37,287 nucleotides of DNA from Acetobacteraceae bacterium (GCA_027449745.1 DAIDKZ010000185.1:1-37287); one strand, 5' to 3'; positions 6,904 through 15,628 are shown, numbered from the stretch's first letter. A program made the numbers and translations. Notes: generated by a model from the letters alone, not told the origin.

Positions 6904-7586
6904 GCGCGCTGGTCGAGGAGGCCTTCTCCGCCGCGGCGACCTCGGCGCGCATCGCCCAGTCGCTCGCCGCCGCCGAGCGGTCCGAGCAACCGTTCCGCCA
7001 CTGGCTGCTCAGCGGTGTGCTGCCCGAGCGGCTGGCGGACGCCGTCCGCGCGCTGCCCTTCGCGGTTCCGGCCATTGCCGACACCGGCGGCAAGCGTGAG
7101 ACGCACAACGCGCTGCGCCAGTTCTTCGCCGGCGCGCGGCTGGAGCAGGGACCCTGCGCGGCGATCGCCGGCGCCTTCCAGGATACGGCCACGGTCGGCG
7201 CGCTGGAGGCGATGACCGGCGCGGCGCTCGGCGGGTCGTCGCTGCGCATCGAGTATTGACTGGACAGCGACGGGTTCTGGCTCGAACCGCACACCGACAT
7301 CGGCGCCAAGCTCTTCACCATGCTGATCTATCTCTCCACCGGTCCGGGCAGCGCCGAGTGGGGCACCGACCTCATGAGCCCGACCGGCGAGGTGCTCGGC
7401 CGGTCGCCCGGTTCGGCCAACAGCGGCCTGATCTTCGTCCCCGCGGCCGATACCTGGCACGGGTTCGCCCGCCGACCGATCAGCGGCGTACGCCGGTCGC
7501 TGATCATCAACTATGTCCGCCCCGAGTGGCGCTCCCGCCACGAACTCGCCTTTCCGAACCGACCGGTGACGGGCCGCGCCGGCTGA
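6900..7586 (+). pseudogene. Second 2OG-Fe(II)-type oxygenase, interrupted by in-frame TGA
   Basis: The reading frame from GTG 6900 runs 119 codons to a TGA at 7257-7259. It then continues in the same frame for 108 further residues to TGA 7584-7586, giving a 228-position product. The part after the TGA carries the metal site of an Fe(II)/2OG oxygenase: His131 and Asp133 in EPHTDIGAK, a distal His187 in DTWHGFARR, and Arg residues near 198. The part before it resembles the helical N-terminus of the same family. There is no frameshift and no other defect, and codon use on both sides is like the neighbours. The options are a point nonsense mutation, a sequencing error, or recoding as selenocysteine. 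A separate product from ATG 7320 would lack the HxD ligands and is unlikely to be active. I cannot verify which residue homologues carry at this position. Confidence 0.7.
7271..7289 (+). other. Hairpin downstream of in-frame TGA with SECIS-like geometry
   Basis: GGTTC (7273-7277) pairs with GAACC (7284-7288) around the six-base loop TGGCTC. An alternative six-pair form uses C7271-G7289 with one bulged G. The loop starts 18 bases after the TGA, has a G among its first two bases, and lies in the spacing range described for bacterial SECIS elements. A five-pair hairpin can arise by chance in such GC-rich sequence, so this is tentative. Confidence 0.2.
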
Positions 7587-7608
7587 GGCGAACCGGTGAT
7601 CGGGGCCG

Positions 7609-8475
7609 TCAGGCGCTCCGCGCCTGGCGGAGCGTGGCGAAGTGGCGGTCCAAGCGGTCGAGGTCGGCGGCGCGGCCGCTGAACAGGCGGAACGCCTCGG
7701 CCGCCTGCGCCACCGCCATGCCGCCGCCGTCGAGCGTGCGGCAGCCGCAGGCGCGGGCACCGGCGAGCAGTGCGGTCTCGATCGGGACATAGATGATGTC
7801 GGCGACGAACAGCGCCGGCCGCAGGAAGGCCGCGTCCAGCGGCAGGCCGGGGAGCTTTTCCATGCCGATGGGCGTGGTGTTGACCAGCCCGTCGGCCGCA
7901 GCCAGCGCCGCGCCCGGATCGGCGACGGCGGCGGCGCGTCCGGCGCCGAAGCGGGCGGTGAGGTCGGCGGCGAGGCGCTCGGCGCGGGCGGCGTCGATGT
8001 CGAACAGCGCGAGATGGCGGGCGCCAAGTGTCAGCGTGGCGTAGGCCACCGCCGCGCCGGCGCCGCCGGCGCCGAGCTGGACCACGCTGGCGTCAGCGAA
8101 ATCGCCGAAATGGCGCCGGACATTGTCGGCGAAGCCGAAGCAATCGGTGTTATGGCCGATGCGCCGGCCGTCGCGCAGCACCACCGTGTTGACGGCGCCG
8201 AGCGCGCGCGCCTCGTCCGACAGGGCGTGCAGCAGCGGGATCACCGTCTGCTTGCACGGATAGGTGATGTTGAGCCCGGTGAAGCCCATCCGTTCGGCGG
8301 CGGTGAGCAGCTCGGCGAGGGCGTCGCCGCCGAGGCCGAGCCGGTCGAGGTCGATCAGGCGGTAGAGACAGCGCAACCCCTGCGCGCCGGCCTCGTGCTC
8401 GTGCAGCGCCGGGGTCAGCGAGCCTTGGATGCCGGCCCCGATCAGGCCGAGGAGAAGCGAGGGTTCGCCAATCAC
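7609..8475 (-). CDS. aroE: Shikimate/quinate dehydrogenase family protein
   Basis: This 288-residue protein has the shikimate dehydrogenase layout. The N-terminal substrate-binding domain contains GSLTPALHE (about residues 18-26), the catalytic Lys in NITYPCKQ, and the Asp in GHNTDCFGF. The NAD(P)-binding domain contains the glycine-rich loop GAGGAGAA. It reduces 3-dehydroshikimate, or in paralogous forms interconverts quinate and dehydroquinate; the residues seen do not settle which. The GIGAGIQ-type opening (LIGAGIQGS) is more like the stand-alone quinate/shikimate paralogues than the housekeeping enzyme. The GTG start at 8475 overlaps the stop of the upstream acyltransferase gene as GTGA, which fixes the start and implies coupling. 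Confidence 0.8.
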   Translation of the reverse strand: MIGEPSLLLGLIGAGIQGSLTPALHEHEAGAQGLRCLYRLIDLDRLGLGGDALAELLTAAERMGFTGLNITYPCKQTVIPLLHALSDEARALGAVNTVVLRDGRRIGHNTDCFGFADNVRRHFGDFADASVVQLGAGGAGAAVAYATLTLGARHLALFDIDAARAERLAADLTARFGAGRAAAVADPGAALAAADGLVNTTPIGMEKLPGLPLDAAFLRPALFVADIIYVPIETALLAGARACGCRTLDGGGMAVAQAAEAFRLFSGRAADLDRLDRHFATLRQARSA

Positions 8476-9563
8476 GAAAACCGGCCGCGGCAGGCATGGG
8501 CGAAGCTGCGAGCCCGGTCGAGAAGGCCGGGCAGGGTGGCGGTGGGGGACATTTCGATCCAATGCAGTGTCTCGGCGGCGTCGGCGAGGCTGGTCTTGTA
8601 GCGGTCGCCGCCGGCGAGGAAGTCATAGGCCACCGCGCCGGTGGCGGCATAGTGCTCGATCGCCAGATGATGACAGGTCAGGCCGGGCTTGGCGTGGCCG
8701 CCGGCGCCCTCGTAGTCGAAGCCGCTCTGGTAGGCGGCGACGCGGTGCCGGTAGCGGAAATTGTAGAGATAGCCGATCGCATCGCCGCCGGCAGCGATGC
8801 GCAGCAGGTCCACCTCGCCGCGCGGCAGGCCGCGGGCGATGAGCGCCGCGTGGAATGCCCGGAAGGCCGGGTTGGCGAAGGCGCCCGGCTTGCCCCGTGC
8901 CTCCCAGGTGCGCTGGTGCAGCTCGGCGAGGCGCCCGAGAAAGGCGAGCGCCTCGGCGACGGTCCCGGCGCGGTGAAGCGAGAGGGGTCCGCGGGCGGCA
9001 TAGGCGCGTGCCGAGCGCCGCAGCTGGTAGCGGGTGTTGGCGCTGAGCCGGTCCAGATAGGGCACGCCACGCGTGCGCAGCCCGGCGAGATCGACGAAAG
9101 GCGCCGGGCGTACAGCGGTGACGTGCGGTGCGAACGGCCGTGCCACGGCGAACAGGTCATCATCGATTCCGCTCAGAACCAACCGCCTTGTGCCGCCTTC
9201 CGGTAGCGCCAGCGTCAGTGCGGCGCGCAGGCAGGCGGCCGCGAGCCCCGCCGGCGCGGCGCGGTCGATAAGAAACCCGTTGTGCTCGATGAACACAGCA
9301 TCGAGCGCGGCATCGCCGCTCTCGCCGAGATGCAGGGATGAGCGAGCGAGCCGGCGCGGCCGGCGGTTGAACAGGCCGAGGGCCAGCACCCGGCCGGACT
9401 CCTCGGCACGCAGCAGAACGGGATCGGGAAAGCGGGTGGCATAGTCGCAGCCGGTCCAGCTCCAGCCTTGGAAGAACGAGCCGCCCGCGCGCGCTTCCAG
9501 TGCCTGCCAGGTCTCGGCGAGCAACGGGGGCGCCGGGGCGGCGGCGAGGGTGAGACGCGGCAT
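8472..9563 (-). CDS. FemAB-like / GNAT-fold acyltransferase (BioF2-like domain)
   Basis: This 363-residue protein has the tandem GNAT-like architecture of the FemAB-like Acetyltransf_6 (CelD/BcsL) family. An N-terminal half contains FFQGWSWTGCDYATRF. A central helical segment has SANTRYQLRRSARAY. A C-terminal half contains IGYLYNFRYRHRVAAYQSGFDYE and DFLAGGDRYKTSLA, the most typical part of the family. Members transfer acyl or aminoacyl groups, often in polysaccharide or cell-envelope biosynthesis. No such cluster is visible beside it. It is coupled to the downstream aroE-like gene by a GTGA overlap. It is transcribed divergently from the His-rich efflux gene. Confidence 0.78.
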   Translation of the reverse strand: MPRLTLAAAPAPPLLAETWQALEARAGGSFFQGWSWTGCDYATRFPDPVLLRAEESGRVLALGLFNRRPRRLARSSLHLGESGDAALDAVFIEHNGFLIDRAAPAGLAAACLRAALTLALPEGGTRRLVLSGIDDDLFAVARPFAPHVTAVRPAPFVDLAGLRTRGVPYLDRLSANTRYQLRRSARAYAARGPLSLHRAGTVAEALAFLGRLAELHQRTWEARGKPGAFANPAFRAFHAALIARGLPRGEVDLLRIAAGGDAIGYLYNFRYRHRVAAYQSGFDYEGAGGHAKPGLTCHHLAIEHYAATGAVAYDFLAGGDRYKTSLADAAETLHWIEMSPTATLPGLLDRARSFAHACRGRFS

Positions 9564-9685
9564 GGCTGGGTCGGCTCGTGATAACCCGGAACGGTGAAGG
9601 AAGCGTGCGGCGGCTCCGATGGTCTTGGCGCGTGTGGACTTGGCGCGTCAGGACGGGCATGAACGCGCCAGGGAGTGAATGGTCC

Positions 9686-10525
9686 ATGAAAGAGACTGTA
9701 TTCTATCTTCTGTCCAGCTTCTGGACCGGCGCAGTGCATGCTGCCACCCCGGGGCACGGCAAGACCATCGCCGCGGCCTATATCGTGGGTGCGCGCGGCA
9801 AGCCGATCGACGCCGTGATTCTCGGCGTGTTCGTGACCCTGTCGCACGTCTCCGGCATCGTAATGGTCGGCGTGGCGGCCTCGATCGGCTCGGCCTGGCT
9901 CGTGCCCCAGCGAATCGAGGTGGACCTGGCGCTGGCGATGGGGCTGCTCGTCGTCGTGCTCGGGGTTTGGATGCTGTGGACGCAGCGGGCGCTGGTGCGG
10001 ATCGCCTTCGGCCTGCCGCCAGCAGCCCTCGCGCATCATCACGACCACGCCCACCACGGTCACGATCACAGCCACGACCACGACCATGGGCACGACCATG
10101 GGCACGACCATGGGCACGACCACTCCCATGAGCCCGGCGGTGGCGCGGTCTGGCACAGCCATGGCTGGGGCCGTGCGCATGCGCACCAATTGGACGTCAT
10201 CACCGAAAACCGGCCCAAGCTCGGCGTGCTGCTGACGCTGAGCATCGCCGGCGGCTTGCTGCCCGACCCGACGGCGCTGGCCATTCTGCTCGCCGCGGTG
10301 GGTCAGGGCCGCGTCATGCTGGGGCTGCTGACGGTGCTGGTGTTCAGCATCGGTTTTGCCGCTGCCCTCACCCTGGTCGGCGTGATCGCGGCCAAGATCG
10401 GCGAGCGGGTGCTAGGCTGGCTGGACAGCGTCTGGCTGACCCGGGTTCAGGTGGCGACGACGCTGCTGATCCTCGGCATGGGTGTCGTTCTCACAGTGCG
10501 CGCGGCGATGATGCTCGGCGGCTGA
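9686..10525 (+). CDS. Nickel/cobalt efflux transporter, RcnA-like
   Basis: This 279-residue membrane protein belongs to the NiCoT/RcnA superfamily. The first helix carries HAATPGHGKT, equivalent to the HGLEPGHSKT metal motif of RcnA, followed by SHVSG in the next helix. A cytoplasmic loop at about residues 112-150 is a run of alternating His and Asp, as expected for a metal-sensing or metal-binding loop. Four to five further hydrophobic segments follow. The likely role is export of Ni2+ or Co2+ from the cytoplasm. ATG 9686 was chosen because it follows an AGGGAG site at good distance and the family begins at a similar place; ATG 9659 is possible. Confidence 0.8.
   Translation: MKETVFYLLSSFWTGAVHAATPGHGKTIAAAYIVGARGKPIDAVILGVFVTLSHVSGIVMVGVAASIGSAWLVPQRIEVDLALAMGLLVVVLGVWMLWTQRALVRIAFGLPPAALAHHHDHAHHGHDHSHDHDHGHDHGHDHGHDHSHEPGGGAVWHSHGWGRAHAHQLDVITENRPKLGVLLTLSIAGGLLPDPTALAILLAAVGQGRVMLGLLTVLVFSIGFAAALTLVGVIAAKIGERVLGWLDSVWLTRVQVATTLLILGMGVVLTVRAAMMLGG
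10082..10117 (+). repeat. 12-bp tandem repeat coding the His-rich loop
   Basis: Three perfect copies of GACCATGGGCAC lie in frame and encode (Asp-His-Gly-His)3 within the larger His/Asp loop of the efflux protein. They sit inside a looser His-codon-rich stretch from 10036 to 10131. Copy number could vary by slippage without disturbing the frame. Confidence 0.9.
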
Positions 10526-10569
10526 TGCGGTGGTATCGGCGTGAACATGGCGATCGTGGACCGGCCGGT

Positions 10570-11034
10570 TCAGTCCGGCTCGCTCCAACGCGCCGCCGCC
10601 GCGTCGTCTTCGGCGCGGGCCTCCACCCAGTGCGCCGCGCCGTCAGCGAAACATTCCTTTTTCCAGAACGGCGCCTTGGTCTTCAGCCAGTCGATGAGGA
10701 AGCCGGTGGCGGCGAGCGCGGCGTCGCGATGGGCGGCGGCGGCGAGGACGAGGACGATCGGCGCTCCCGGTTCGAGGCGGCCGACGCGGTGGATGACCGT
10801 GCAGCCGAGCAGGTCCCACCGCCGCTCCGCCTCGGCGGCGATGCGGGCGAGCGCCGCGGCGGTCATCGCCGGATAATGCTCGAGGGTCATCGCCGCCAGG
10901 CGCTGCCCGCCCGACAGCTCGCGCACCGTGCCGACGAAGGCGCCGATGCCGCCGATGTCGCAGCGCCCGGCGGTGAGCGCAGCGAATTCCGCGCCGACGT
11001 CGAAGGCCGCATCCTGCACGACGACCCTGGCCAT
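10570..11034 (-). CDS. moaE: Molybdopterin synthase catalytic subunit MoaE
   Basis: This 154-residue protein has the MoaE hallmarks. GAFVGTVRELSGG and LEHYPAMT lie in the N-terminal half, HRVGRLEPG in the middle, and KTKAPFWKKE near the C-terminus contains the Lys residues that act in sulfur transfer. MoaE forms the heterotetramer that converts cyclic pyranopterin monophosphate to molybdopterin using the thiocarboxylated MoaD tail. The start at ATG 11034 lies directly after the moaD stop. An upstream in-frame ATG at 11079 would overlap moaD and adds non-homologous residues. Confidence 0.93.
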   Translation of the reverse strand: MARVVVQDAAFDVGAEFAALTAGRCDIGGIGAFVGTVRELSGGQRLAAMTLEHYPAMTAAALARIAAEAERRWDLLGCTVIHRVGRLEPGAPIVLVLAAAAHRDAALAATGFLIDWLKTKAPFWKKECFADGAAHWVEARAEDDAAAARWSEPD

Positions 11035-11035
11035 C

Positions 11036-11302
11036 TCAGCCGCCGGTGACCGGAGGGAAGAAGGCGACCTCGTCGCCATCGGCGAGCGGCGTGTCCGGGC
11101 CGGCGAATTCCTGGTTCACGGCGCAGCGCACCAGCCGCCCCTCGGCAAAGATCGCGCCGAAGCGGTCGTCGCGCCGGCGCAGCCACGCGATCAGCGTGCC
11201 CACGCTGTCCACGTCCTCGGGCAGCGCCAGGGACTCCTCGCCGAGCCCGAGCCGCTCGCGCAGCCAGGCGAAATAGAGGATGTGGAGCGACGCCGCGCCC
11301 AT
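11036..11302 (-). CDS. moaD: Molybdopterin synthase sulfur carrier subunit MoaD
   Basis: This 88-residue ubiquitin-like protein ends in FFPPVTGG. The terminal Gly-Gly is the site of adenylation and thiocarboxylation by MoeB and the sulfur relay. The segment DGDEVAFFPPV is typical of the family. It lies one base upstream of moaE in the same direction, so the two subunits are made together. Confidence 0.92.
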   Translation of the reverse strand: MGAASLHILYFAWLRERLGLGEESLALPEDVDSVGTLIAWLRRRDDRFGAIFAEGRLVRCAVNQEFAGPDTPLADGDEVAFFPPVTGG

Positions 11303-11308
11303 GGGCTG

Positions 11309-11839
11309 CTACTGCGCCGGCTTGGCGGTATCGGGGGCCGGCATGTCCGCCGGCGCGGTGGTCTGATCGGGCGCGGTCTTGCTTGGGGAGGCCTTGCCGG
11401 TCGCGGTCTTGCCGGCGGCGGCATTGCCTTGGGAGGGCTTGGCGGAAGAAGGGCTCGGGATGGTGCGGATGGTGCCGTCGGGCATGATGACGGTGCTGCT
11501 GCCGTCGCCGTTCGGGATCACCACGGGCTGGCCGGCCGAGGGCGGCGGCGCGCCCTTGACGGGCGGTGTCTCCATCGGCCGGAGCTTCTTCATCCCTTCG
11601 TTTTCCTGCTGCTCGAGCTCGCTCAGGGTCGGGATGGGCTTGATCGGGCCCGGCCAGATATTGCCCGGCTCCGGCTGCAGCGGCGCCTCCTCAGTGATGA
11701 CGCCGCGGGCGTTCAGCATGGTCTCGCTCTCGCCCAGGGGCGCGTTCGGCGTGGCGCGGAGCGTATGGGTATTGTGGAAGAAATCGTCGAAGCCGCAGCC
11801 CGCGAGCAGCAACGGAAGAACGATGGCGGAGCGGCGCAT
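11309..11839 (-). CDS. Proline-rich lipoprotein of unknown function
   Basis: This 176-residue protein starts at ATG 11839. It has a short signal sequence ending in the lipobox LLLAGC (Cys18), so it is predicted to be lipidated. The mature part has a conserved-looking segment (GESETMLNARGVITEE), followed by Pro/Gly-rich sequence with STVIMPDGTIRTIP. The C-terminal 45 residues are an Ala/Lys/Thr/Pro low-complexity tail with repeats of the form GKTA/GKAS. I do not recognise a domain. It sits six bases upstream of moaD within the molybdopterin block, in the same direction, which suggests co-transcription rather than a direct role in cofactor synthesis. Confidence 0.65.
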   Translation of the reverse strand: MRRSAIVLPLLLAGCGFDDFFHNTHTLRATPNAPLGESETMLNARGVITEEAPLQPEPGNIWPGPIKPIPTLSELEQQENEGMKKLRPMETPPVKGAPPPSAGQPVVIPNGDGSSTVIMPDGTIRTIPSPSSAKPSQGNAAAGKTATGKASPSKTAPDQTTAPADMPAPDTAKPAQ

Positions 11840-11901
11840 GCGGTCGGTTCCTATCTGGCTCGCCTGGCGGGCCGGCACTGTGCCAAGGCCGTGCCCGCGG
11901 C

Positions 11902-12432
11902 TCAAGGTGCGGAAGTGGAAAGATCGGCGCGCGCGGGCAAATCGGCAAGCCGGGCGAGAATCCAATCGGCGATCGCGGGCGGATCGCCGAGGGGCAACAG
12001 CGGCACGGGCGGCATCGTCGCCGGCGGCGCGTCGGCGGCGACGGCGATGACGCCGGGCTCGGCCGGCCAGATCGGGGGCTTGGCCAGCGACGGGCGATGC
12101 ACCTCGATCTTGGCGAAGGCGTGCGTCTTGAACCCTTCGACCAGCACGAGATCGACCGGATCGAGCCGGGCGAGCAGCGCCGGCAGCGGCGGCTCCTCCC
12201 CGCGCAGCTCGTGCAGCAGGGCGAAACGCACCCCACTGACCACCAGCACCTCGTGCGCTCCGGCCTCGCGGTGACGGTAGCTGTCCTTGCCCGGGCGATC
12301 GAGGTCGAAGCCGTGATGGGCGTGCTTCACCGTGGATACGCGCAGCCCCTGCGCGACGAAGCGCGGCACCAGCGCGGTGAGCAGCGTCGTCTTGCCGCTG
12401 CCGGACCAGCCGATCAGTCCCAGCAGCTTCAC
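11902..12432 (-). CDS. mobB: Molybdopterin-guanine dinucleotide biosynthesis protein MobB
   Basis: This 176-residue P-loop GTPase-like protein has a Walker A motif GWSGSGKTT at residues 8-16. It continues with the MobB signatures VSTVKHAHHGFDLDRPGKDSYRHREAGA and DLVLVEGFKTHAFAKIEVHR. MobB assists MobA in attaching GMP to molybdopterin. The GTG start at 12432 falls in the last copy of a 14-bp tandem repeat that separates it from the pgsA stop, so translation initiation lies inside the repeat. Its neighbours moaD and moaE support a molybdenum-cofactor operon. Confidence 0.92.
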   Translation of the reverse strand: MKLLGLIGWSGSGKTTLLTALVPRFVAQGLRVSTVKHAHHGFDLDRPGKDSYRHREAGAHEVLVVSGVRFALLHELRGEEPPLPALLARLDPVDLVLVEGFKTHAFAKIEVHRPSLAKPPIWPAEPGVIAVAADAPPATMPPVPLLPLGDPPAIADWILARLADLPARADLSTSAP

Positions 12433-12465
12433 TGGCTCAGCTTCACTGGCTCAGCTTCACTGGCT
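12424..12465. repeat. 14-bp perfect tandem triplication at pgsA/mobB junction
   Basis: Three perfect copies of CAGCTTCACTGGCT (minus strand AGCCAGTGAAGCTG) lie head to tail. The pgsA stop TGA (12459-12457) is in the first copy read on the minus strand. The mobB GTG (12432-12430) is in the last. A single copy would leave the two genes overlapping as GTGA, the junction type seen at three other gene pairs in this window. Confidence 0.95.
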
Positions 12466-13065
12466 GGGCGAGGTCCCGCGCGGCGCCGGGCGCGCGGACG
12501 GGGAGGCATGGCGCAGCCCGGCGGTGAGATAGTCCCAACCGGTGACCAGGGTCAGAATCGCGGCGAGCCACAGCAGCGCCTCGCCGAGCGCCGAGACGGG
12601 CAGGCGCCCGAGCCCGAGCAGCGCGGCGGTGCTGTCGCCGGCGAGCAGCGTGCCGAGGGCGACCATCTGCACGCCGGTCTTCCATTTCGCCAGCCGGGTG
12701 ACCGGCAGGCCGACGCGCACGCTGCCGAGATATTCGCGCAGGCCGCTGACGAGAATCTCCCGCAGCATGATGACGACCGCAGGATAAAGGCCCGGGCCGG
12801 ACAGTCGCGCCCGGCCGACCAGCATCATCAGCACCGCGCCGACCAGGAGCTTGTCGGCGATCGGGTCCAGCATGCGGCCGAAATCGGACATCTGCCGCCA
12901 TTCGCGCGCCAGCTTGCCGTCGAGATAGTCGGTGATGCCAGCCACGGTGAAGATGACGCAGGCGGCCAGATCGGCCCATGGCTGCCCGGTGGCGACCAGG
13001 GCGACCAGGACCGGGATCGCGGCGATGCGCGAGAGCGTCAGGAGGTTGGGCAGATCGGTCAGCAT
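12457..13065 (-). CDS. pgsA: CDP-diacylglycerol--glycerol-3-phosphate 3-phosphatidyltransferase
   Basis: This 202-residue membrane protein begins MLTDLPNLLTLSRI, the usual PgsA opening. It carries the CDP-alcohol phosphatidyltransferase motif D-x2-D-G-x2-A-R-x8-G-x3-D-x3-D in DYLDGKLAREWRQMSDFGRM followed by LDPIADK. It makes phosphatidylglycerol phosphate, the committed step to phosphatidylglycerol and cardiolipin. Five to six hydrophobic segments are evident. ATG 13065 fits family length; the open frame upstream to 13140 runs through non-homologous sequence. The last residues (SPSQ) come from the first copy of the 14-bp repeat at its 3' end. Confidence 0.92.
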   Translation of the reverse strand: MLTDLPNLLTLSRIAAIPVLVALVATGQPWADLAACVIFTVAGITDYLDGKLAREWRQMSDFGRMLDPIADKLLVGAVLMMLVGRARLSGPGLYPAVVIMLREILVSGLREYLGSVRVGLPVTRLAKWKTGVQMVALGTLLAGDSTAALLGLGRLPVSALGEALLWLAAILTLVTGWDYLTAGLRHASPSARPAPRGTSPSQ

Positions 13066-13120
13066 CGGGCGCAGGATAGAGGGTTTTGGCGCCCGGCGGA
13101 AACCGGACGGCAGGCGGCGA

Positions 13121-13630
13121 TCAGCGGGTGCGGCTCTCATAGACGAGCATCGCGTGCCCGTCGCGGTTGAAGCGGCCGCATTCGGTCATGCCGATGCCAC
13201 CGAGCACGGTCCGGGAGGCGAAATTATCCTCCCGCGCCACCGCGACGATGCGCGGAATGCGGGCCACGTCATGGGCGTAGCGCAGCACCGCCCCGGCCGC
13301 CTCGCGTGCCAAGCCCTGGCCGCGCATCTCCGGCCACAGCGCGAAGCGGAGCGCCAGGCCGAGCCCGTCCGACCGCTCCATCACCCCGGCGATGCCGAGA
13401 AACGCGCCGCTTTCGCGTGCCCGCACGCTCCACAGCCCGACGCCGTGCTGGCCCCAGAAGCGGATCTCCTCGGCCAGCTCTTCGGCCGTGCGCTCGGGCG
13501 TGCGCACCCCGCCCAGCATGATCGCGAACACGCGCGGATCCGCCTTCAGCGCCGTGAGCTCCGGCAGGTCGGCGAAGCCGACCGGGCGCAACACCAGCCG
13601 GCCGGTGGTGATGACCCGGGCCGGATGCAT
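13121..13630 (-). CDS. GNAT family N-acetyltransferase (RimJ/RimL-like)
   Basis: This 169-residue protein starts with the family phrase TTGRLVLRPVGFADLPEL. It has LGIAGVMERSDGLGLALRFALWPEMRGQGLAREAAGAVLRYA, which includes the acetyl-CoA pyrophosphate loop of the Q/R-x-x-G-x-G/A type (RGQGLA), and then AVAREDNFASRTVLGGIGM. The family acetylates ribosomal-protein N-termini, antibiotics or small amines. The substrate is not predictable. It lies between ettA and pgsA, in the same direction as both, but with gaps of 28 and 55 bases. Confidence 0.82.
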   Translation of the reverse strand: MHPARVITTGRLVLRPVGFADLPELTALKADPRVFAIMLGGVRTPERTAEELAEEIRFWGQHGVGLWSVRARESGAFLGIAGVMERSDGLGLALRFALWPEMRGQGLAREAAGAVLRYAHDVARIPRIVAVAREDNFASRTVLGGIGMTECGRFNRDGHAMLVYESRTR

Positions 13631-13658
13631 GCCTGCGACGCGGGCGCGGCCGGGCAGC

Positions 13659-15338
<1,680 letters not shown>

Positions 15339-15430
15339 CCGGGGTCCTCGCTGAAGCGCCTGTCGCGCCGATGGAGCCCGAGGGGTCCTGGCGCAGGCCC
15401 GCCTTGGTGCGCATCGCGGCGGGCGGGCTT

Positions 15431-15459
15431 CTAATAGGCGGGCGGGGCGCGATCGGCAA
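15431..15459 (-). promoter_or_regulatory. Sigma-70-like promoter of ettA
   Basis: On the minus strand TTGCCG (15459-15454) is followed after exactly 17 bases by TATTAG (15436-15431). This is the only AT-rich hexamer in the region between the tRNA and ettA. It predicts a leader of roughly 85 bases. It is inferred from sequence only. Confidence 0.5.
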
Positions 15460-15478
15460 TCAGGCGGCAGCGCGCGCC

Positions 15479-15552
15479 TGCGCCCGGCAGGGCTCGAACC
15501 TGCAACCAAGCCGTTATGAGCGGCCCGCTCTGACCGGTTGAGCTACGGGCGC
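15479..15552 (-). tRNA. tRNA with CAU anticodon, probably tRNA-Ile2
   Basis: A full 74-base cloverleaf folds: acceptor stem GCGCCCG/CGGGCGC with discriminator A, D-arm GCTC/GAGC, anticodon stem GGCCG/CGGCT with loop CTCATAA, and T-arm GCAGG-TTCGAGC-CCTGC. CCA is not encoded. The anticodon CAU fits elongator Met or the lysidine-modified Ile2. The anticodon loop CTCATAA and variable loop TGGTT resemble the E. coli ileX gene more than elongator Met, so Ile2 is preferred. It is not an initiator, because the acceptor stem is fully paired at position 1. Confidence 0.85.
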
Positions 15553-15589
15553 GCGGCGGGAGGCGCATGGGAACCCGCAAACCGGGCCC

Positions 15590-15618
15590 TTGGCAAGGCT
15601 TGGCTCGACGGATATACA
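15590..15618 (+). promoter_or_regulatory. Sigma-70-like promoter of first ppa gene
   Basis: TTGGCA (15590-15595), a 17-base spacer and TATACA (15613-15618) form a near-consensus promoter. Transcription would start near 15625, giving a leader of about 30 bases that contains a perfect inverted repeat before the ribosome-binding site AAGGGA. Confidence 0.65.
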
Positions 15619-15628
15619 GGGACCGCTT

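Noticed and set aside
7320-7586. Separate 88-residue gene starting at the internal ATG after the in-frame TGA
   Set aside because: It would lack the HxD metal ligands just upstream and has no ribosome-binding site; it is the continuation of the interrupted oxygenase.
7613-7640. GC-rich inverted repeats at the convergent ends of the oxygenase and aroE-like genes as a bidirectional terminator
   Set aside because: The stems lie inside the aroE coding end, compete with each other, and have no T-tract on either side.
10036-10131. CRISPR-like or non-coding minisatellite
   Set aside because: The repeats are in frame and encode a His/Asp loop within an efflux protein; there are no spacers.
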